DNA from: Sulfitobacter noctilucicola
GTDB lineage: Bacteria > Pseudomonadota > Alphaproteobacteria > Rhodobacterales > Rhodobacteraceae
Direction: 5' to 3'
Assembly: GCF_000622385.1 (NCBI RefSeq)
Contig: NZ_JASD01000008.1
Span: forward strand, 1,488,001 to 1,552,000
DNA length: 64,000 bases
The notes under the pieces are model-generated. The model was not told where the DNA came from and did not search any database. It saw only the letters and a list, made by a program, of their open reading frames with translations. The translations under genes were made by a program, and so were the position numbers. Below, one piece after another: positions 7,287 through 16,803 of this stretch (position 1 is the first letter of the stretch; each line of letters opens with the position of its first letter).

Positions 7287-9326
7287 ATGACCGATCAGAG
7301 CACTCTCAGCCAAGCCGAACTTGAAGCGATAGAGCGCAAGTATGACCCCGAACTGGCGTTTCGCACGGCGGGTCCGATCATGGCTGTGGTCATTTCCATC
7401 CCGCTGGTCGCGCTTGCGTTCTACCAATATTATGCGTCCGGTTTTGGACTTATCCGCGAACTGTTGCACCGTGGTATTTTTCTGGCCTTCATGCTGGGCC
7501 TTATTTTCCTTCTGTTCTCATGGCGCAGGTCGCTGACGCCAGAGGTCGCACCGAAGGCTTGGTGGCGCTTTGATGGTGTGCCGATCTTCGACATCGTTCT
7601 GGCCGCGCTCGGTGTCACCGCTGCGCTTTACCTGCCGCTGCTGCCGCCACAGATCACAGCACAACGCGTGGGGAACCCCGCGCCTTTCGACGTCTTCATG
7701 GGCACCGCCTTGTTGCTTCTCGTGCTTGAGGCCACCCGCCGGTCCGTCGGTTGGACACTCCCTTTCATCGCCTGCCTGTTCATCGGTTTCGCCCTTTTTG
7801 GCCCGATCATGCCTGGCGCTTTAAAACATGGCGGCGCAAGCTGGACCGGGCTTATCAATCATCTTTATATGACTAATCAGGGCATCTATGGCATCGCGCT
7901 GGGCGTCATGGCGAAATACGTGTTTCTCTTCGTGCTTTTTGGTGTGCTCGCCATGCGCATCGGGTTGGGTCAGCTCTTCATCGATCTCGCGATGGCAATG
8001 GCGGGGCGCTATGCCGGAGGCCCCGCGAAGGTCGCGATTTTCTCTTCTGCTTTCATGGGCACGATCTCGGGTTCCTCTATTGCCAACACCGTCACAACCG
8101 GTTCGTTGACTATTCCAGCGATGAAACGCATCGGCTATCCGCCCCACTTCGCAGGCGCGGTCGAAGCCACTGCGTCAACAGGTGGCCAGATCACTCCGCC
8201 TATCCTTGGCGCTGCTGCCTTCATCATGGTCGAATATCTTGAAATTCCCTTGCGCGATGTCCTTGCCGCCGCGCTCTTTCCCGCCTTGCTGCACTACTTC
8301 GGTGTTCTGACGATGGTGCATCTTGAGGCCAAAAAGCTTGGACTGCGTGGTCTGTCCCGCGCTGAGTTGCCGCAAGTTCTGCAAGTCCTGCGGGCGCATT
8401 GGGCGGCGATCGTGCCGCTGGCCGTGCTGGTCTATCTGATCCTGTCAGGGCGCACGCCGGATTACGCGGCAGTCTGGGGCATCACGGCCTGTGTGGTCGT
8501 CGGTTTTCTTAACCCCAACCCTGATTACCGTTTGAACCTGCGTAGCTTCTGGAACGCCCTTGCGGACGGTTCCCGTTCGACCCTCGCAGTCGGGGCGGCA
8601 GCGGCAACAGTCGGTGTGGTTGTCGGGGTTGTGACACTTACAGGGGTGGGTTTCCGCCTTGGCTATGTTGTCGTGCAAACGGCCAACGACATCGGCACCT
8701 TTTTTGGTGGCATCTGGCCCTTCAGCTTCTTCTCCGTGGCGCAATGGGCCTTGTTCTTTTCGTTGCTGCTGATCGCCATTGCATGCATCCTGATGGGTGC
8801 GGGCATTCCGACCACGGCCACTTATATCATCCTTGTGGCGGTTGCCGCACCCGCGCTGGCACAGCTTCAGGTGCAGCCGCTCGTTTCGCACTTTTTCGTT
8901 TTCTACTACGGTGTTCTCGCAGACATCACGCCGCCCGTTGCCCTTGCGGCCTATGCCGCGGCGGGCATCGCAGGGTCCAATCCGTTCAAGACCGGTAACA
9001 CGGCCTTTCGCCTCGGCATTGCCAAAGCGCTGGTGCCTTTCATTTTTGTCTACTCACCCTCGCTTTTGCTGGTGGCCGACGGCTTCACCTGGTCCGCTTT
9101 TGTCATCACGCTGACGGGTGCTGTGATCGGCATTGGCCTCTTGGGGGCAGCATTTTCAGGCTACCTGCTCACCCACCTCAAAGGCTGGCAGCGTTGGTAT
9201 ATCGGTTTGGTGTCACTGCTTTTCGTGGCACCGGGGCTTTTAACGATGACGCTCGGATTGTTGCTGATCGTGCCGCTTGTGCTCTTGCAACTGCGTGACA
9301 GACGGGCGGCGGCTCAGGCCGCCTGA
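7287..9326 (+). CDS. TRAP transporter permease, fused 4TM/12TM subunits (TAXI type)
   Basis: 679-aa membrane protein combining the small (DctQ-like) and large (DctM-like) permease subunits, the form that accompanies TAXI binding proteins. The N-terminal part has about four hydrophobic segments. The rest is the large permease with IFSSAFMGTISGSSIANTV, GGQITPPILGAAAFIM and YYGVLADITPPVALAAYAAA, all typical. The ATG at 7287 is chosen over a TTG at 7266 because AGGCGGA sits just upstream. The end overlaps the convergent UdgX gene by 13 bp. Confidence 0.93.
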   Translation: MTDQSTLSQAELEAIERKYDPELAFRTAGPIMAVVISIPLVALAFYQYYASGFGLIRELLHRGIFLAFMLGLIFLLFSWRRSLTPEVAPKAWWRFDGVPIFDIVLAALGVTAALYLPLLPPQITAQRVGNPAPFDVFMGTALLLLVLEATRRSVGWTLPFIACLFIGFALFGPIMPGALKHGGASWTGLINHLYMTNQGIYGIALGVMAKYVFLFVLFGVLAMRIGLGQLFIDLAMAMAGRYAGGPAKVAIFSSAFMGTISGSSIANTVTTGSLTIPAMKRIGYPPHFAGAVEATASTGGQITPPILGAAAFIMVEYLEIPLRDVLAAALFPALLHYFGVLTMVHLEAKKLGLRGLSRAELPQVLQVLRAHWAAIVPLAVLVYLILSGRTPDYAAVWGITACVVVGFLNPNPDYRLNLRSFWNALADGSRSTLAVGAAAATVGVVVGVVTLTGVGFRLGYVVVQTANDIGTFFGGIWPFSFFSVAQWALFFSLLLIAIACILMGAGIPTTATYIILVAVAAPALAQLQVQPLVSHFFVFYYGVLADITPPVALAAYAAAGIAGSNPFKTGNTAFRLGIAKALVPFIFVYSPSLLLVADGFTWSAFVITLTGAVIGIGLLGAAFSGYLLTHLKGWQRWYIGLVSLLFVAPGLLTMTLGLLLIVPLVLLQLRDRRAAAQAA

Positions 9327-10753
9327 GCCATCATCGACGCGACCTCTGCCAGATGCCCGCGCACCGCATCCGTCTGCGCAGCACCAACCGCCTTGTCGGG
9401 TGGGCGCAACAAAGCAGACGGATGCAGTGTGACATAGACAGGCACGCCATCAAGGCCTTGTTCAATTGTGCCGGCGCGCTTCAAAATTCCTTTGCCATTT
9501 CCGGTAAGCGCGCGCGCGGCCGTAGCGCCCAAGGCCACGATCATCTTGGGCTGTACGAGCGCAATCTCTTTGCTTAGCCACCAGCGACAATGGCTGATCT
9601 CGTCACTCGACGGACTTGCGTGAATACGCCGCTTGCCCCGCACCTGAAATTTAAAGTGCTTCACCGCGTTGGTCACATAAGCGGCTTGCCGATCCAGCCC
9701 TGCCTCTTGCGCAAGCCGGTCAAACATCTGCCCTGCCGGTCCCACAAACGGACGCCCTTCGAGGTCTTCCCGATCGCCCGGCTGCTCTCCGACGATCATC
9801 AAATCGGCCTGTTCGGGCCCTTCGCCAGGAACCACCTGTGTGGCCGGCCCGGCCAGCGGACATCGTGCACAGCCCTTCAAGGCGTGCCGCATTTCGTCGA
9901 ATGTACCTTTGGCTATCTGTGGCACCGCCATTTGCAACCGGTCCAGCACACGTTGCGCCCGAACGGGTGGTAGCGTCGGCGCAGTCGCCTGCATGACGCG
10001 CACCTTTGCTTCTGCCTCAGCAATTAACCCGGGGATCAGCGCGGCCTCCGGCAGGTTCTTCCAGTACTTCTTGGGCATCTCCGACTGCATCGCTTTCACT
10101 TTCAACCGCGCCGGATTGAAGATGTTTGCGTAATAGGTCTTCCACAGCTCTTCCGTCTCATCGCTCAGATCAAGCCGGTCGCGTGCGATCGCCTGCTGGG
10201 TAAGTTCACCATTCTCGAATTGTGTTGTCACCTCGGGCGTTACGATTACCCAATCCATGTCACCGAAGCGGCGTGTGAAGAAACCCGCGATCAGCTCCTC
10301 GATACGGTGATCGGGTTCAAACCACGAAATGAATTTGCGGCGGTTCGACCCTTCCGGCGTGGCCTCGCGAAAGCGGACAAACGCTTTCATCTTGTGCATA
10401 TCCCTGCGGATGTTCTTGGCCAATCCCTCGGCGCGGTCCACCTCCGCATCCGCGCGGTTGGTCAGTAGGTGTGGTGTGTCGTTTACTCTCAACAGCAACC
10501 GGTACGCCAGATCAAAGCTTCCCGCCGCGCGACTGGCGCAAAGCTGTTTCGCCAAAGCGGGAAACGCCTTTGGCACTGTCACATTGCGCGGATACCCGTC
10601 GGGCAAGGGATCATCAGCGCTGAACAACGATACCTCGGCGTCTTCCATCTGCCATTCAATGCGGTCGGGCGGCACATCATGCGCCGCCAGCCTGCGCGCC
10701 GCGTCACGCCAGACGTCAAATGTTCCCAAACGGGGTAGATCAACGCGGTACAT
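9314..10753 (-). CDS. udgX: UdgX family uracil-DNA glycosylase/crosslinking protein with N-terminal partner domain
   Basis: 479-aa two-domain protein. Residues about 1-240 match the uncharacterised domain (TIGR03915/DUF4130 type) that accompanies a radical-SAM DNA-repair protein. Residues about 285-479 are a family-4-like uracil-DNA glycosylase with CARCPL (iron-sulfur ligands), GEQPGD (322-327), the UdgX signature KRRIH (374-378) and LHPS (443-446). In mycobacterial UdgX the His of this loop makes a covalent bond to DNA after uracil excision; His378 is the equivalent. The start overlaps the upstream radical-SAM stop in TGATG. The position where many relatives have a fourth cluster Cys (V-C-L-G-A-T-A) reads VALGATA (Ala407). 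Confidence 0.9.
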   Translation of the reverse strand: MYRVDLPRLGTFDVWRDAARRLAAHDVPPDRIEWQMEDAEVSLFSADDPLPDGYPRNVTVPKAFPALAKQLCASRAAGSFDLAYRLLLRVNDTPHLLTNRADAEVDRAEGLAKNIRRDMHKMKAFVRFREATPEGSNRRKFISWFEPDHRIEELIAGFFTRRFGDMDWVIVTPEVTTQFENGELTQQAIARDRLDLSDETEELWKTYYANIFNPARLKVKAMQSEMPKKYWKNLPEAALIPGLIAEAEAKVRVMQATAPTLPPVRAQRVLDRLQMAVPQIAKGTFDEMRHALKGCARCPLAGPATQVVPGEGPEQADLMIVGEQPGDREDLEGRPFVGPAGQMFDRLAQEAGLDRQAAYVTNAVKHFKFQVRGKRRIHASPSSDEISHCRWWLSKEIALVQPKMIVALGATAARALTGNGKGILKRAGTIEQGLDGVPVYVTLHPSALLRPPDKAVGAAQTDAVRGHLAEVASMMAQAA

Positions 10754-11988
10754 CAGATGAGCTGTAGCTGTTCCGCAGGCGGCGCAAATCGCGCGCGCAG
10801 GTTCGCCGCATCAGTAAGCGATCCGGGCTGCCAGTCACGCGCCACGATGAAGGGTTTCGCCTTGCGAACCGATGCCCCGATGCGCCGCAGATCGTCATAT
10901 CCCAAAGCGCCGTTCCTACGCGCGGACAGGATACGGCCCACGGATTTCGTCCCGAACCCCGGTACACGCAGCAGCATGTCGCGTGGGGCACGGTTTACAT
11001 CAACCGGAAAAGCGTGGCGGTTTGCCAAAGCCCAAGCGAGTTTTGGATCAACTTCCAGATCAAGCATCCCAGTGCCGAAATCAGGTGCGATCTCTTCTGC
11101 TTCAAATCCGTAGAACCGCAGTAGCCAATCCGCCTGATAAAGGCGGTGCTCACGGATCAACGGCGGCTTGATAAGCGGCAGTTTCGCGGTGCTGTCGGGG
11201 ATGGGCGAAAACGCGGAATAATACACCCGCTTGAGCTTGTAGGACGAGTAAAGCCGCGTAGAGCTTTGTAAAATTGTGCGGTCATTTGCGCCGTCGGCAC
11301 CTACGATTAACTGCGTGGATTGACCGGCAGGCGCAAATTTCGGGGCCTTTCGGCCTGTGTGCGTGGGCTTCTTCAGTTCTTCCTTGCGCAGGCGCACATT
11401 GCCCATCGCGCGTCTGATCTCGTCCGGGTTTTTTTCTGGCGCATAGGTCTTGATGCCCGCGTCAGTTGGCAGTTCGATGTTCATCGACAAACGGTCCGCC
11501 AGCATGCCTGCTTCCTCAATCAGCGCAGGCGACGCATCGGGAATTGTTTTGAGGTGGATGTATCCGCGAAAGTTATGTTCATGCCGCAAGGTACGGGCAA
11601 TGCGCACCATATCGGCCATGGTATCATCCGGCGATTTAATGATCCCCGAAGACAGGAACAGACCCTCAATATAATTGCGGCGGTAAAACTCCGTCGTCAG
11701 GTGAACGACTTCTTCCACCGTGAACCGCGCGCGCTCTACATTGGATGACACACGGTTGATGCAATAGGCGCAATCGTAGATGCAAAAGTTGGTCATCAGG
11801 ATTTTTAACAGCGAGATACAGCGCCCGTCAGGCGCGTAGGCATGACAGATGCCCGACCCTTCCGTGCTGCCCAACCCCTTGCCATCCGCGCTGCTTCGCT
11901 TGGATGTGCCAGAGGATGCGCAGGAGGCGTCGTATTTTGCGGCATCACTGAGCAACGCCAGCTTTTCTTGGAGATTCATTTTACCCAT
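10753..11988 (-). CDS. Putative DNA modification/repair radical SAM protein
   Basis: 411-aa radical S-adenosylmethionine enzyme. The cluster motif CX3CX2C is Cys69-Cys73-Cys76 (CIYDCAYC). An N-terminal stretch (SGICHAYAPDGRCISLLKIL) and a C-terminal helix-hairpin-helix-like part (VPGFGTKSVGRIL) suggest DNA binding. The family (TIGR03916) is defined by occurrence next to the TIGR03915/UdgX protein, as here, where the two genes overlap by one base. The reaction is unknown. ATG 11988 is used; ATG 11979 is an alternative, and neither has a strong ribosome site. Confidence 0.88.
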   Translation of the reverse strand: MGKMNLQEKLALLSDAAKYDASCASSGTSKRSSADGKGLGSTEGSGICHAYAPDGRCISLLKILMTNFCIYDCAYCINRVSSNVERARFTVEEVVHLTTEFYRRNYIEGLFLSSGIIKSPDDTMADMVRIARTLRHEHNFRGYIHLKTIPDASPALIEEAGMLADRLSMNIELPTDAGIKTYAPEKNPDEIRRAMGNVRLRKEELKKPTHTGRKAPKFAPAGQSTQLIVGADGANDRTILQSSTRLYSSYKLKRVYYSAFSPIPDSTAKLPLIKPPLIREHRLYQADWLLRFYGFEAEEIAPDFGTGMLDLEVDPKLAWALANRHAFPVDVNRAPRDMLLRVPGFGTKSVGRILSARRNGALGYDDLRRIGASVRKAKPFIVARDWQPGSLTDAANLRARFAPPAEQLQLI

Positions 11989-12095
11989 GTGTTCATGATA
12001 TGTTCCGTATGCATCAGCTGCAAGTGGCCTCTGTAAGAATGGACAATTTGGCGCAACTTAGCTGGAACCAATCGCGTCATTGCGCGTTTGCCAAC

Positions 12096-12566
12096 ATGAA
12101 TATTTTTCCAAAGCACCTTGGTGCCGCTTTAACCTTTTGCTTTCTCACACCATCTTTCGCTGTGTCGGACACGGTCGGCAACGTCGATGTGGACTGGCTT
12201 GGCAATGACATTGTGATCGAAGCGGTGCAGGACCCGGAAGTGGAGGGCGTGACTTGCCATCTGGCCTATTTCGAACGGGGTCTGATTGATCGCTTGCAAA
12301 AGGGCAATTGGTTTGAAGATCCGTCGAATTCGTCAATCTCTTGCCGGCAGACCGGTCCAATTTCGGTTGGCGACATTGACCGGAGCGACGAGGGAGAAAA
12401 CGTATTCAGCGAAAGACGTTCGATCATTTTCAAAACCCTGCGGGTTAAGCGAATATTCGATGAGGCCAACAATACGCTGATCTACATCAGCCATGCGCGG
12501 GATGTGCAGAACGGATCAGCCAAAATGTCGATGTCCACGGTTCCGCTCTACTCTGCTGCTGACTGA
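12096..12566 (+). CDS. creA: CreA family periplasmic protein
   Basis: 156-aa exported protein closely resembling E. coli CreA: NVDVDWLGNDIVIEA, VTCHLAYFERGLIDRLQKG and NWFEDPSNSSISCRQTGPI. A Sec signal (LGAALTFCFLTPSFAVS) occupies the first ~24 residues. The start at 12096 gives the usual ~157-aa length and places the signal peptide at the N-terminus, although a longer frame is open from 12000 and no clear Shine-Dalgarno is seen. Two cysteines in the mature part could form a disulfide. The function of CreA is not established. It is divergent from the radical-SAM gene and followed by a strong terminator. Confidence 0.9.
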   Translation: MNIFPKHLGAALTFCFLTPSFAVSDTVGNVDVDWLGNDIVIEAVQDPEVEGVTCHLAYFERGLIDRLQKGNWFEDPSNSSISCRQTGPISVGDIDRSDEGENVFSERRSIIFKTLRVKRIFDEANNTLIYISHARDVQNGSAKMSMSTVPLYSAAD

Positions 12567-12627
12567 TATCGATCACTCGTCCGGACATATTGGTGCCAGA
12601 AATCCGCCGATGGCACTTGAACCATTG

Positions 12628-12652
12628 AAAGCCCGCTTTGCGCGGGCTTTTT
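12628..12652 (+). terminator. Rho-independent terminator after creA
   Basis: AAAGCCCGC and GCGGGCTTT form a perfect 9-bp stem with a 5-base loop, and the 3' arm runs directly into TTTTT. It lies 62 bp after the creA stop and before the transglycosylase start. Confidence 0.85.
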
Positions 12653-12688
12653 CATGGGCTAGTGTTTGACAAAAAAGGATCAGAGCAG

Positions 12689-13840
12689 ATGAACCTCACA
12701 CGAAGAACGACCCTTCTCGGGCTGGGCGCTTTCGGTCTTGCCGCCTGTGGTGGCACCGGTGGTGCACTGGGCCCGCGCTCGAACGCAGCAAGCGGAGGCT
12801 TGCCCGCCGATCTACGGCCTATCCCTAATGCGGCGTATGATCGATGGGTTGCAGCATTCCGAAGCAGGGCGGCCGCGCAAGGCATTTCAAATGCCACACT
12901 GGACGCCGGATTTCGCGGTGCAGGGTTCCTGCCCGGCGTCGTCAAACGCGACCGCAACCAGACCGAGTTTTCCCGCACGCTCGAAGATTACCTCGCCATC
13001 GCGGCCTCGGATGAACGCGTATCAAAGGGGCGCGCTGCATTCGCACGGCACCGCAGCACCCTTGCCGCGGTCGAGGCGCGATATGGTGTTGCCGCTGAGG
13101 TTGTTACAGCCGTTTGGGGGTTAGAGAGCTTTTATGGCGAGCGGCGCGGAAATGTGCCTGTCGTTTCCGCGACCTCAACGCTGGCCTTTGATGGGCGGCG
13201 CGGTGCCTTCTTCGAAAAACAACTGATCGCGGCGCTCAAGATTTTGCAGTCCGGTGATATTTCTGCTTCCGGCCTTAAAGGATCGTGGGCGGGCGCTATG
13301 GGTCATACCCAGTTCATCCCGACCTCTTACCAAGCCTTTGCGGTTGATTTTAACGGGGACGGGCGCCGTGACATCTGGTCTGACGATCCCGCAGACTCGC
13401 TGGCCTCAACAGCGGCCTATCTGTCACGGAACGGTTGGACGCGCGGTCGGAAATGGGGCGGCGAAGTCGGCAACGGCGCGCCACAGGGCCGCACGATCCA
13501 GCCCCAACCGGGCGGGCCGCGCTTCTCCGTCACGTCGAATTTCAACGTGATCAAACGCTATAACAACTCGGACAGCTACGCGATTGGCGTGGGCCACCTG
13601 TCTGACCGCATCGCCGGCGGGGGCCCGATCCGCGCCAGCTTTCCGCCTGACAAATACGGGCTGACCAAGGATGACCGCGTCCGCTTGCAAGAGCGCCTTA
13701 CGGCGCGGGGTTTCGACACAGGCGGTACAGATGGCGTTGTCGGTCCAAACAGCCGTGCGGCAATCAGCGCATATCAGTCAAGCATTGGCCAGTCGCCCAC
13801 CGGCGATCCGTCACAGGCGTTGTTGCGGTCACTTGGTTAA
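12689..13840 (+). CDS. Lytic murein transglycosylase, MltB family, lipoprotein
   Basis: 383-aa cell-wall enzyme that cleaves the MurNAc-GlcNAc bond of peptidoglycan to form anhydro ends. The N-terminus has twin Arg followed by a lipobox (LAAC, Cys20), suggesting an outer-membrane lipoprotein. The catalytic domain contains VWGLESFYG, with Glu146 as the probable catalytic acid, and GAMGHTQFIPTSY. The C-terminal ~60 residues form a peptidoglycan-binding-1 domain (LQERLTARGFDTGGTDG). The ATG at 12689 is preferred over an upstream frame because it begins the lipoprotein signal. Confidence 0.92.
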   Translation: MNLTRRTTLLGLGAFGLAACGGTGGALGPRSNAASGGLPADLRPIPNAAYDRWVAAFRSRAAAQGISNATLDAGFRGAGFLPGVVKRDRNQTEFSRTLEDYLAIAASDERVSKGRAAFARHRSTLAAVEARYGVAAEVVTAVWGLESFYGERRGNVPVVSATSTLAFDGRRGAFFEKQLIAALKILQSGDISASGLKGSWAGAMGHTQFIPTSYQAFAVDFNGDGRRDIWSDDPADSLASTAAYLSRNGWTRGRKWGGEVGNGAPQGRTIQPQPGGPRFSVTSNFNVIKRYNNSDSYAIGVGHLSDRIAGGGPIRASFPPDKYGLTKDDRVRLQERLTARGFDTGGTDGVVGPNSRAAISAYQSSIGQSPTGDPSQALLRSLG

Positions 13841-14069
13841 GGGCAGGGGGGGGCGTAGGTTAAGAGCAAATCTGTCGCTTCCTAAATTGCCTTATCAATA
13901 CCTGTGACGTGAGCGTAACAATTTCTACGAAAGACGCGGGCTTGATGGCGCGCCTCTTTCGCTATTGGTCAAAGTCGTCCAGTCTACGTTCGGGGGATGT
14001 CTGCTTTTGATTGAAGGCAAAGCAGATGTACGTAACTGAAACAAAGAACATCTTCGCGCGGCGCGCACC

Positions 14070-14981
14070 ATGTTGACAGTCGGAGCGATTTTGCGCGAAC
14101 CGTTGGTCGACACTCTTCGCTTTGTCGACTGGTATCAGGAACAGGGCGCAGATCAGGTCATCCTGTGCTTTGATGATACTGATGACCCTGCAATCGAAGC
14201 GCTCGCTCATCGCGAAGGGGTGCGTTGCATTCCGTGTACGCACAAGTTCTGGCGGCAAATCGGGATCAACCCCGGAGCACGTTTCACGAAACGTCAGAAC
14301 GCAGCCATGCAGTTCGTCTATGATAGATCGCCTGTCGGCTGGTTCCTGAACGTTGACGGAGATGAATTTGTGCATCTCGAAGGGAGAAACCTGAAAGAGG
14401 AAGTTTCGCGACAGCCAAAGGACGTCAATGCTTTCATCATCCGTCCTGTGGAACGTATCCGATGCCCGCATTCCCCGGACTATCTGCAATTTCGCATGCC
14501 CATGCCGCGCTGGCGTTGCAAAGCGATTTACGGCGACTTCAGCCAAGCGATGCGAAAAAGACAAGGGCTGGCTGGTCACTGGTACGGCAAGTCAGTGACC
14601 CGTACCGGATTGATCAAACACACGATGCGTCAGCATTTTATGCAAACTCCCGAAGGGGACCATTTGACCGATGTCACATTGGGGCCAGAGCAAGGGGCCT
14701 ACCTTCTTCATTTCGTCGACCAGGGGTTCGAAGCTTGGCGCTCCAAACTGGAGTGGCGCCTGTCATCCAGAGGGTTTCGCCCCGAGATGGCTGCGTTCAT
14801 CAATGCTGCATTGGTTTCGGCAGAGCCGGAAAAAGCGTTGCGCGCAATTCATGATGCCTTGTTTGTTTTTGATGCCCCAAGGATTTCGAAACTAGAGGAG
14901 GCCGGAGCCAGTTTTCGTGTCGATTTACGGGAAAACGAGAAATTCAGAGGATATTTTTCGGGCGAACTAGTTTATGCCTAG
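14070..14981 (+). CDS. Glycosyltransferase family 2-like protein
   Basis: 303-aa probable glycosyltransferase of the Glyco_tranf_2_4 type. The start matches that family (VGAILREPLVDTLRFVDWY), and the sugar-nucleotide/metal motif appears as NVDGDEF at about residues 94-100. An RxxK-type stretch (FTKRQNAAMQF) precedes it, as in the family. There is no signal peptide. It is isolated between the transglycosylase and the von Willebrand protein, so the acceptor cannot be inferred. No strong Shine-Dalgarno is visible, so the start is uncertain. Confidence 0.75.
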   Translation: MLTVGAILREPLVDTLRFVDWYQEQGADQVILCFDDTDDPAIEALAHREGVRCIPCTHKFWRQIGINPGARFTKRQNAAMQFVYDRSPVGWFLNVDGDEFVHLEGRNLKEEVSRQPKDVNAFIIRPVERIRCPHSPDYLQFRMPMPRWRCKAIYGDFSQAMRKRQGLAGHWYGKSVTRTGLIKHTMRQHFMQTPEGDHLTDVTLGPEQGAYLLHFVDQGFEAWRSKLEWRLSSRGFRPEMAAFINAALVSAEPEKALRAIHDALFVFDAPRISKLEEAGASFRVDLRENEKFRGYFSGELVYA

Positions 14982-15191
14982 ACCTCAGCAGTCTCTCACT
15001 CCCGAAGGACCTGCTCAGCCCGCAGACCTGTGAGCCGACCCAATCCAGTTACAGGCGATGAGCCCTGTCGCCTATGCCAAAGAGGGCACAAGCATTGTTG
15101 GAACGGAGCACTTCGTCGCGCAGGAACGGCCCCGCTTCTCAGGCGGATGCCGTTTGCTAGTGTAAGGCAGTGGCTGGTTGCCAGAACCTTT

Positions 15192-16803
15192 CTATTCGAT
15201 TTTCAGCGCCCGTTCGGCAATCGAGACGCGGTCTGCGCCAACGAAATACTTCACCGTATAGTCACCCGGTGTATCCGGAAGCTTGATTGCGAGGACTGGG
15301 CCGTTGGCGGTCTCCCCGTAAGCCTTCCATTGGCTCGATCCACTCCCTCCCGTCTGACCGATACCGACATAGTCGCCATCGTAATTGGGGCCGGTCCAAG
15401 CTACTTCTATGGATGATCCTGCTGCTGCAACTTCAGGCGCGCTCAACGTTGCGGGGGGTGTCGTAACGGATACCGGAACAGTCAAAGCAGGCGTATTGCG
15501 CTGATCGAGGAAGTATTTCACCTCATAGTCACCGCCCGCAGTCGGGATGCGCAGCTTGGCCGGTGATCCGTCAGCGGTAGGGACATAAGAACGCCACTGG
15601 CTTGATCCGCTGGTACCAGCCAGTCCGATCCCTATGAAATCGCCCGAATGGTTCGGGCCGGTCCACGGGATATCCACGATTGTGCCACCAACCATAACGG
15701 CAGGCACGTCCATTGTGACGGTTGTTGGCGTCACGCTGATGGGGGTTTCGACAAGGGGCGTGTTGCCCTGATCGAGGAAGTATTTGATGACATAATCACC
15801 CGGTTCGGCGGGGACCATCAGCTGCAATGGGCTGCCCTCGGACGTGCTCGTGTAGTTGCGCCATTGCCCTGAACCGCTCTGACCCACACGCCCGATGCCG
15901 ATAAAATCACCAGGCGTGTCTGGTCCGGTCCAGGCGACTTCGATCATCCGGCTGACTTCGGCGCTGGCCGGTGCATTTAGCGAAACTTCAGGCGCACGCA
16001 GCGTGATGGGGATCTCGAACAACGGCGTGTTGCCCTGATCCAGAAAATACTTGATCACATAGTCGCCGGGTTCCGGCGGCGTCATGAGCTGTAGCGGGCT
16101 CCCTTCGGCAGTGGGCGTAAAATTGCGCCATTGGCCTGATCCACTTTGTCCAACGCGCCCGATACCGATGAAGTCACCGGGTGTGTTGGGACCGGTCCAA
16201 GCAACTTCGATCATCTGGCTCACGTCCGCTTCATCCGGTGCCGTCAGACTGATCTTCGCCTCTTTAACGACGATGGGCACCTCGAACGCGGCCCAGTTCT
16301 CTTGATCGAAAAAGTACTTGATCAGATAGTCACCGGGCAAGGAGGGCGCGAGCAAGCGGAGTGGATTGCCATCCGCGGTGGGTGCGAAATTCTGCCATTG
16401 GCCCGAGCCACTGTTGCCGGTCATGCCGATACCCAGAAAGTCACCCGCATAATCAGGTCCGGTCCATGACACCTCAAAGGTCTCGGAGACACTTACTTCT
16501 GCCGGAGCGTTGATAGTGATATCGGCGGCCATGACCTCAATCGTGGCAGAGCCAAGCACTGTTTGGGTGGCATCATCGAAATAGGCAATTGTATGCGGAC
16601 CGGGTTCCGGCGGCACCAGAAGCTGCAGGGGAGAACCTTCGGATACGCGCGTATAATTCCGCCATCGCGCGGACCCACCTGCACCAACTTTGCCGATACC
16701 GACATAGTCATCCACATTTGCTGGCCCGTTCCATGTAACTTCGATTGTCGATCCGACGATCGCCGACGAGGGCGCTCCGACTGATGCTGTGATTGCAGGC
16801 GGT
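15192..16803 (-). repeat. Six tandem ~265-bp coding repeats in the VWA protein gene
   Basis: Each unit encodes one ~88-residue Ig-like domain. Units three and four are nearly identical as protein over long stretches (for example GDFIGIGRVGQSGSGQW in both), while their DNA differs at many synonymous positions. This points to older duplication kept by selection rather than very recent copying. Confidence 0.8.

Noticed and set aside
15030..15416. Plus-strand frame with a CxxC-like stretch (CRLCQRGHKHC)
   Set aside because: It runs far into the VWA gene on the other strand, has no ribosome site, and the Cys pattern is not followed by a domain.
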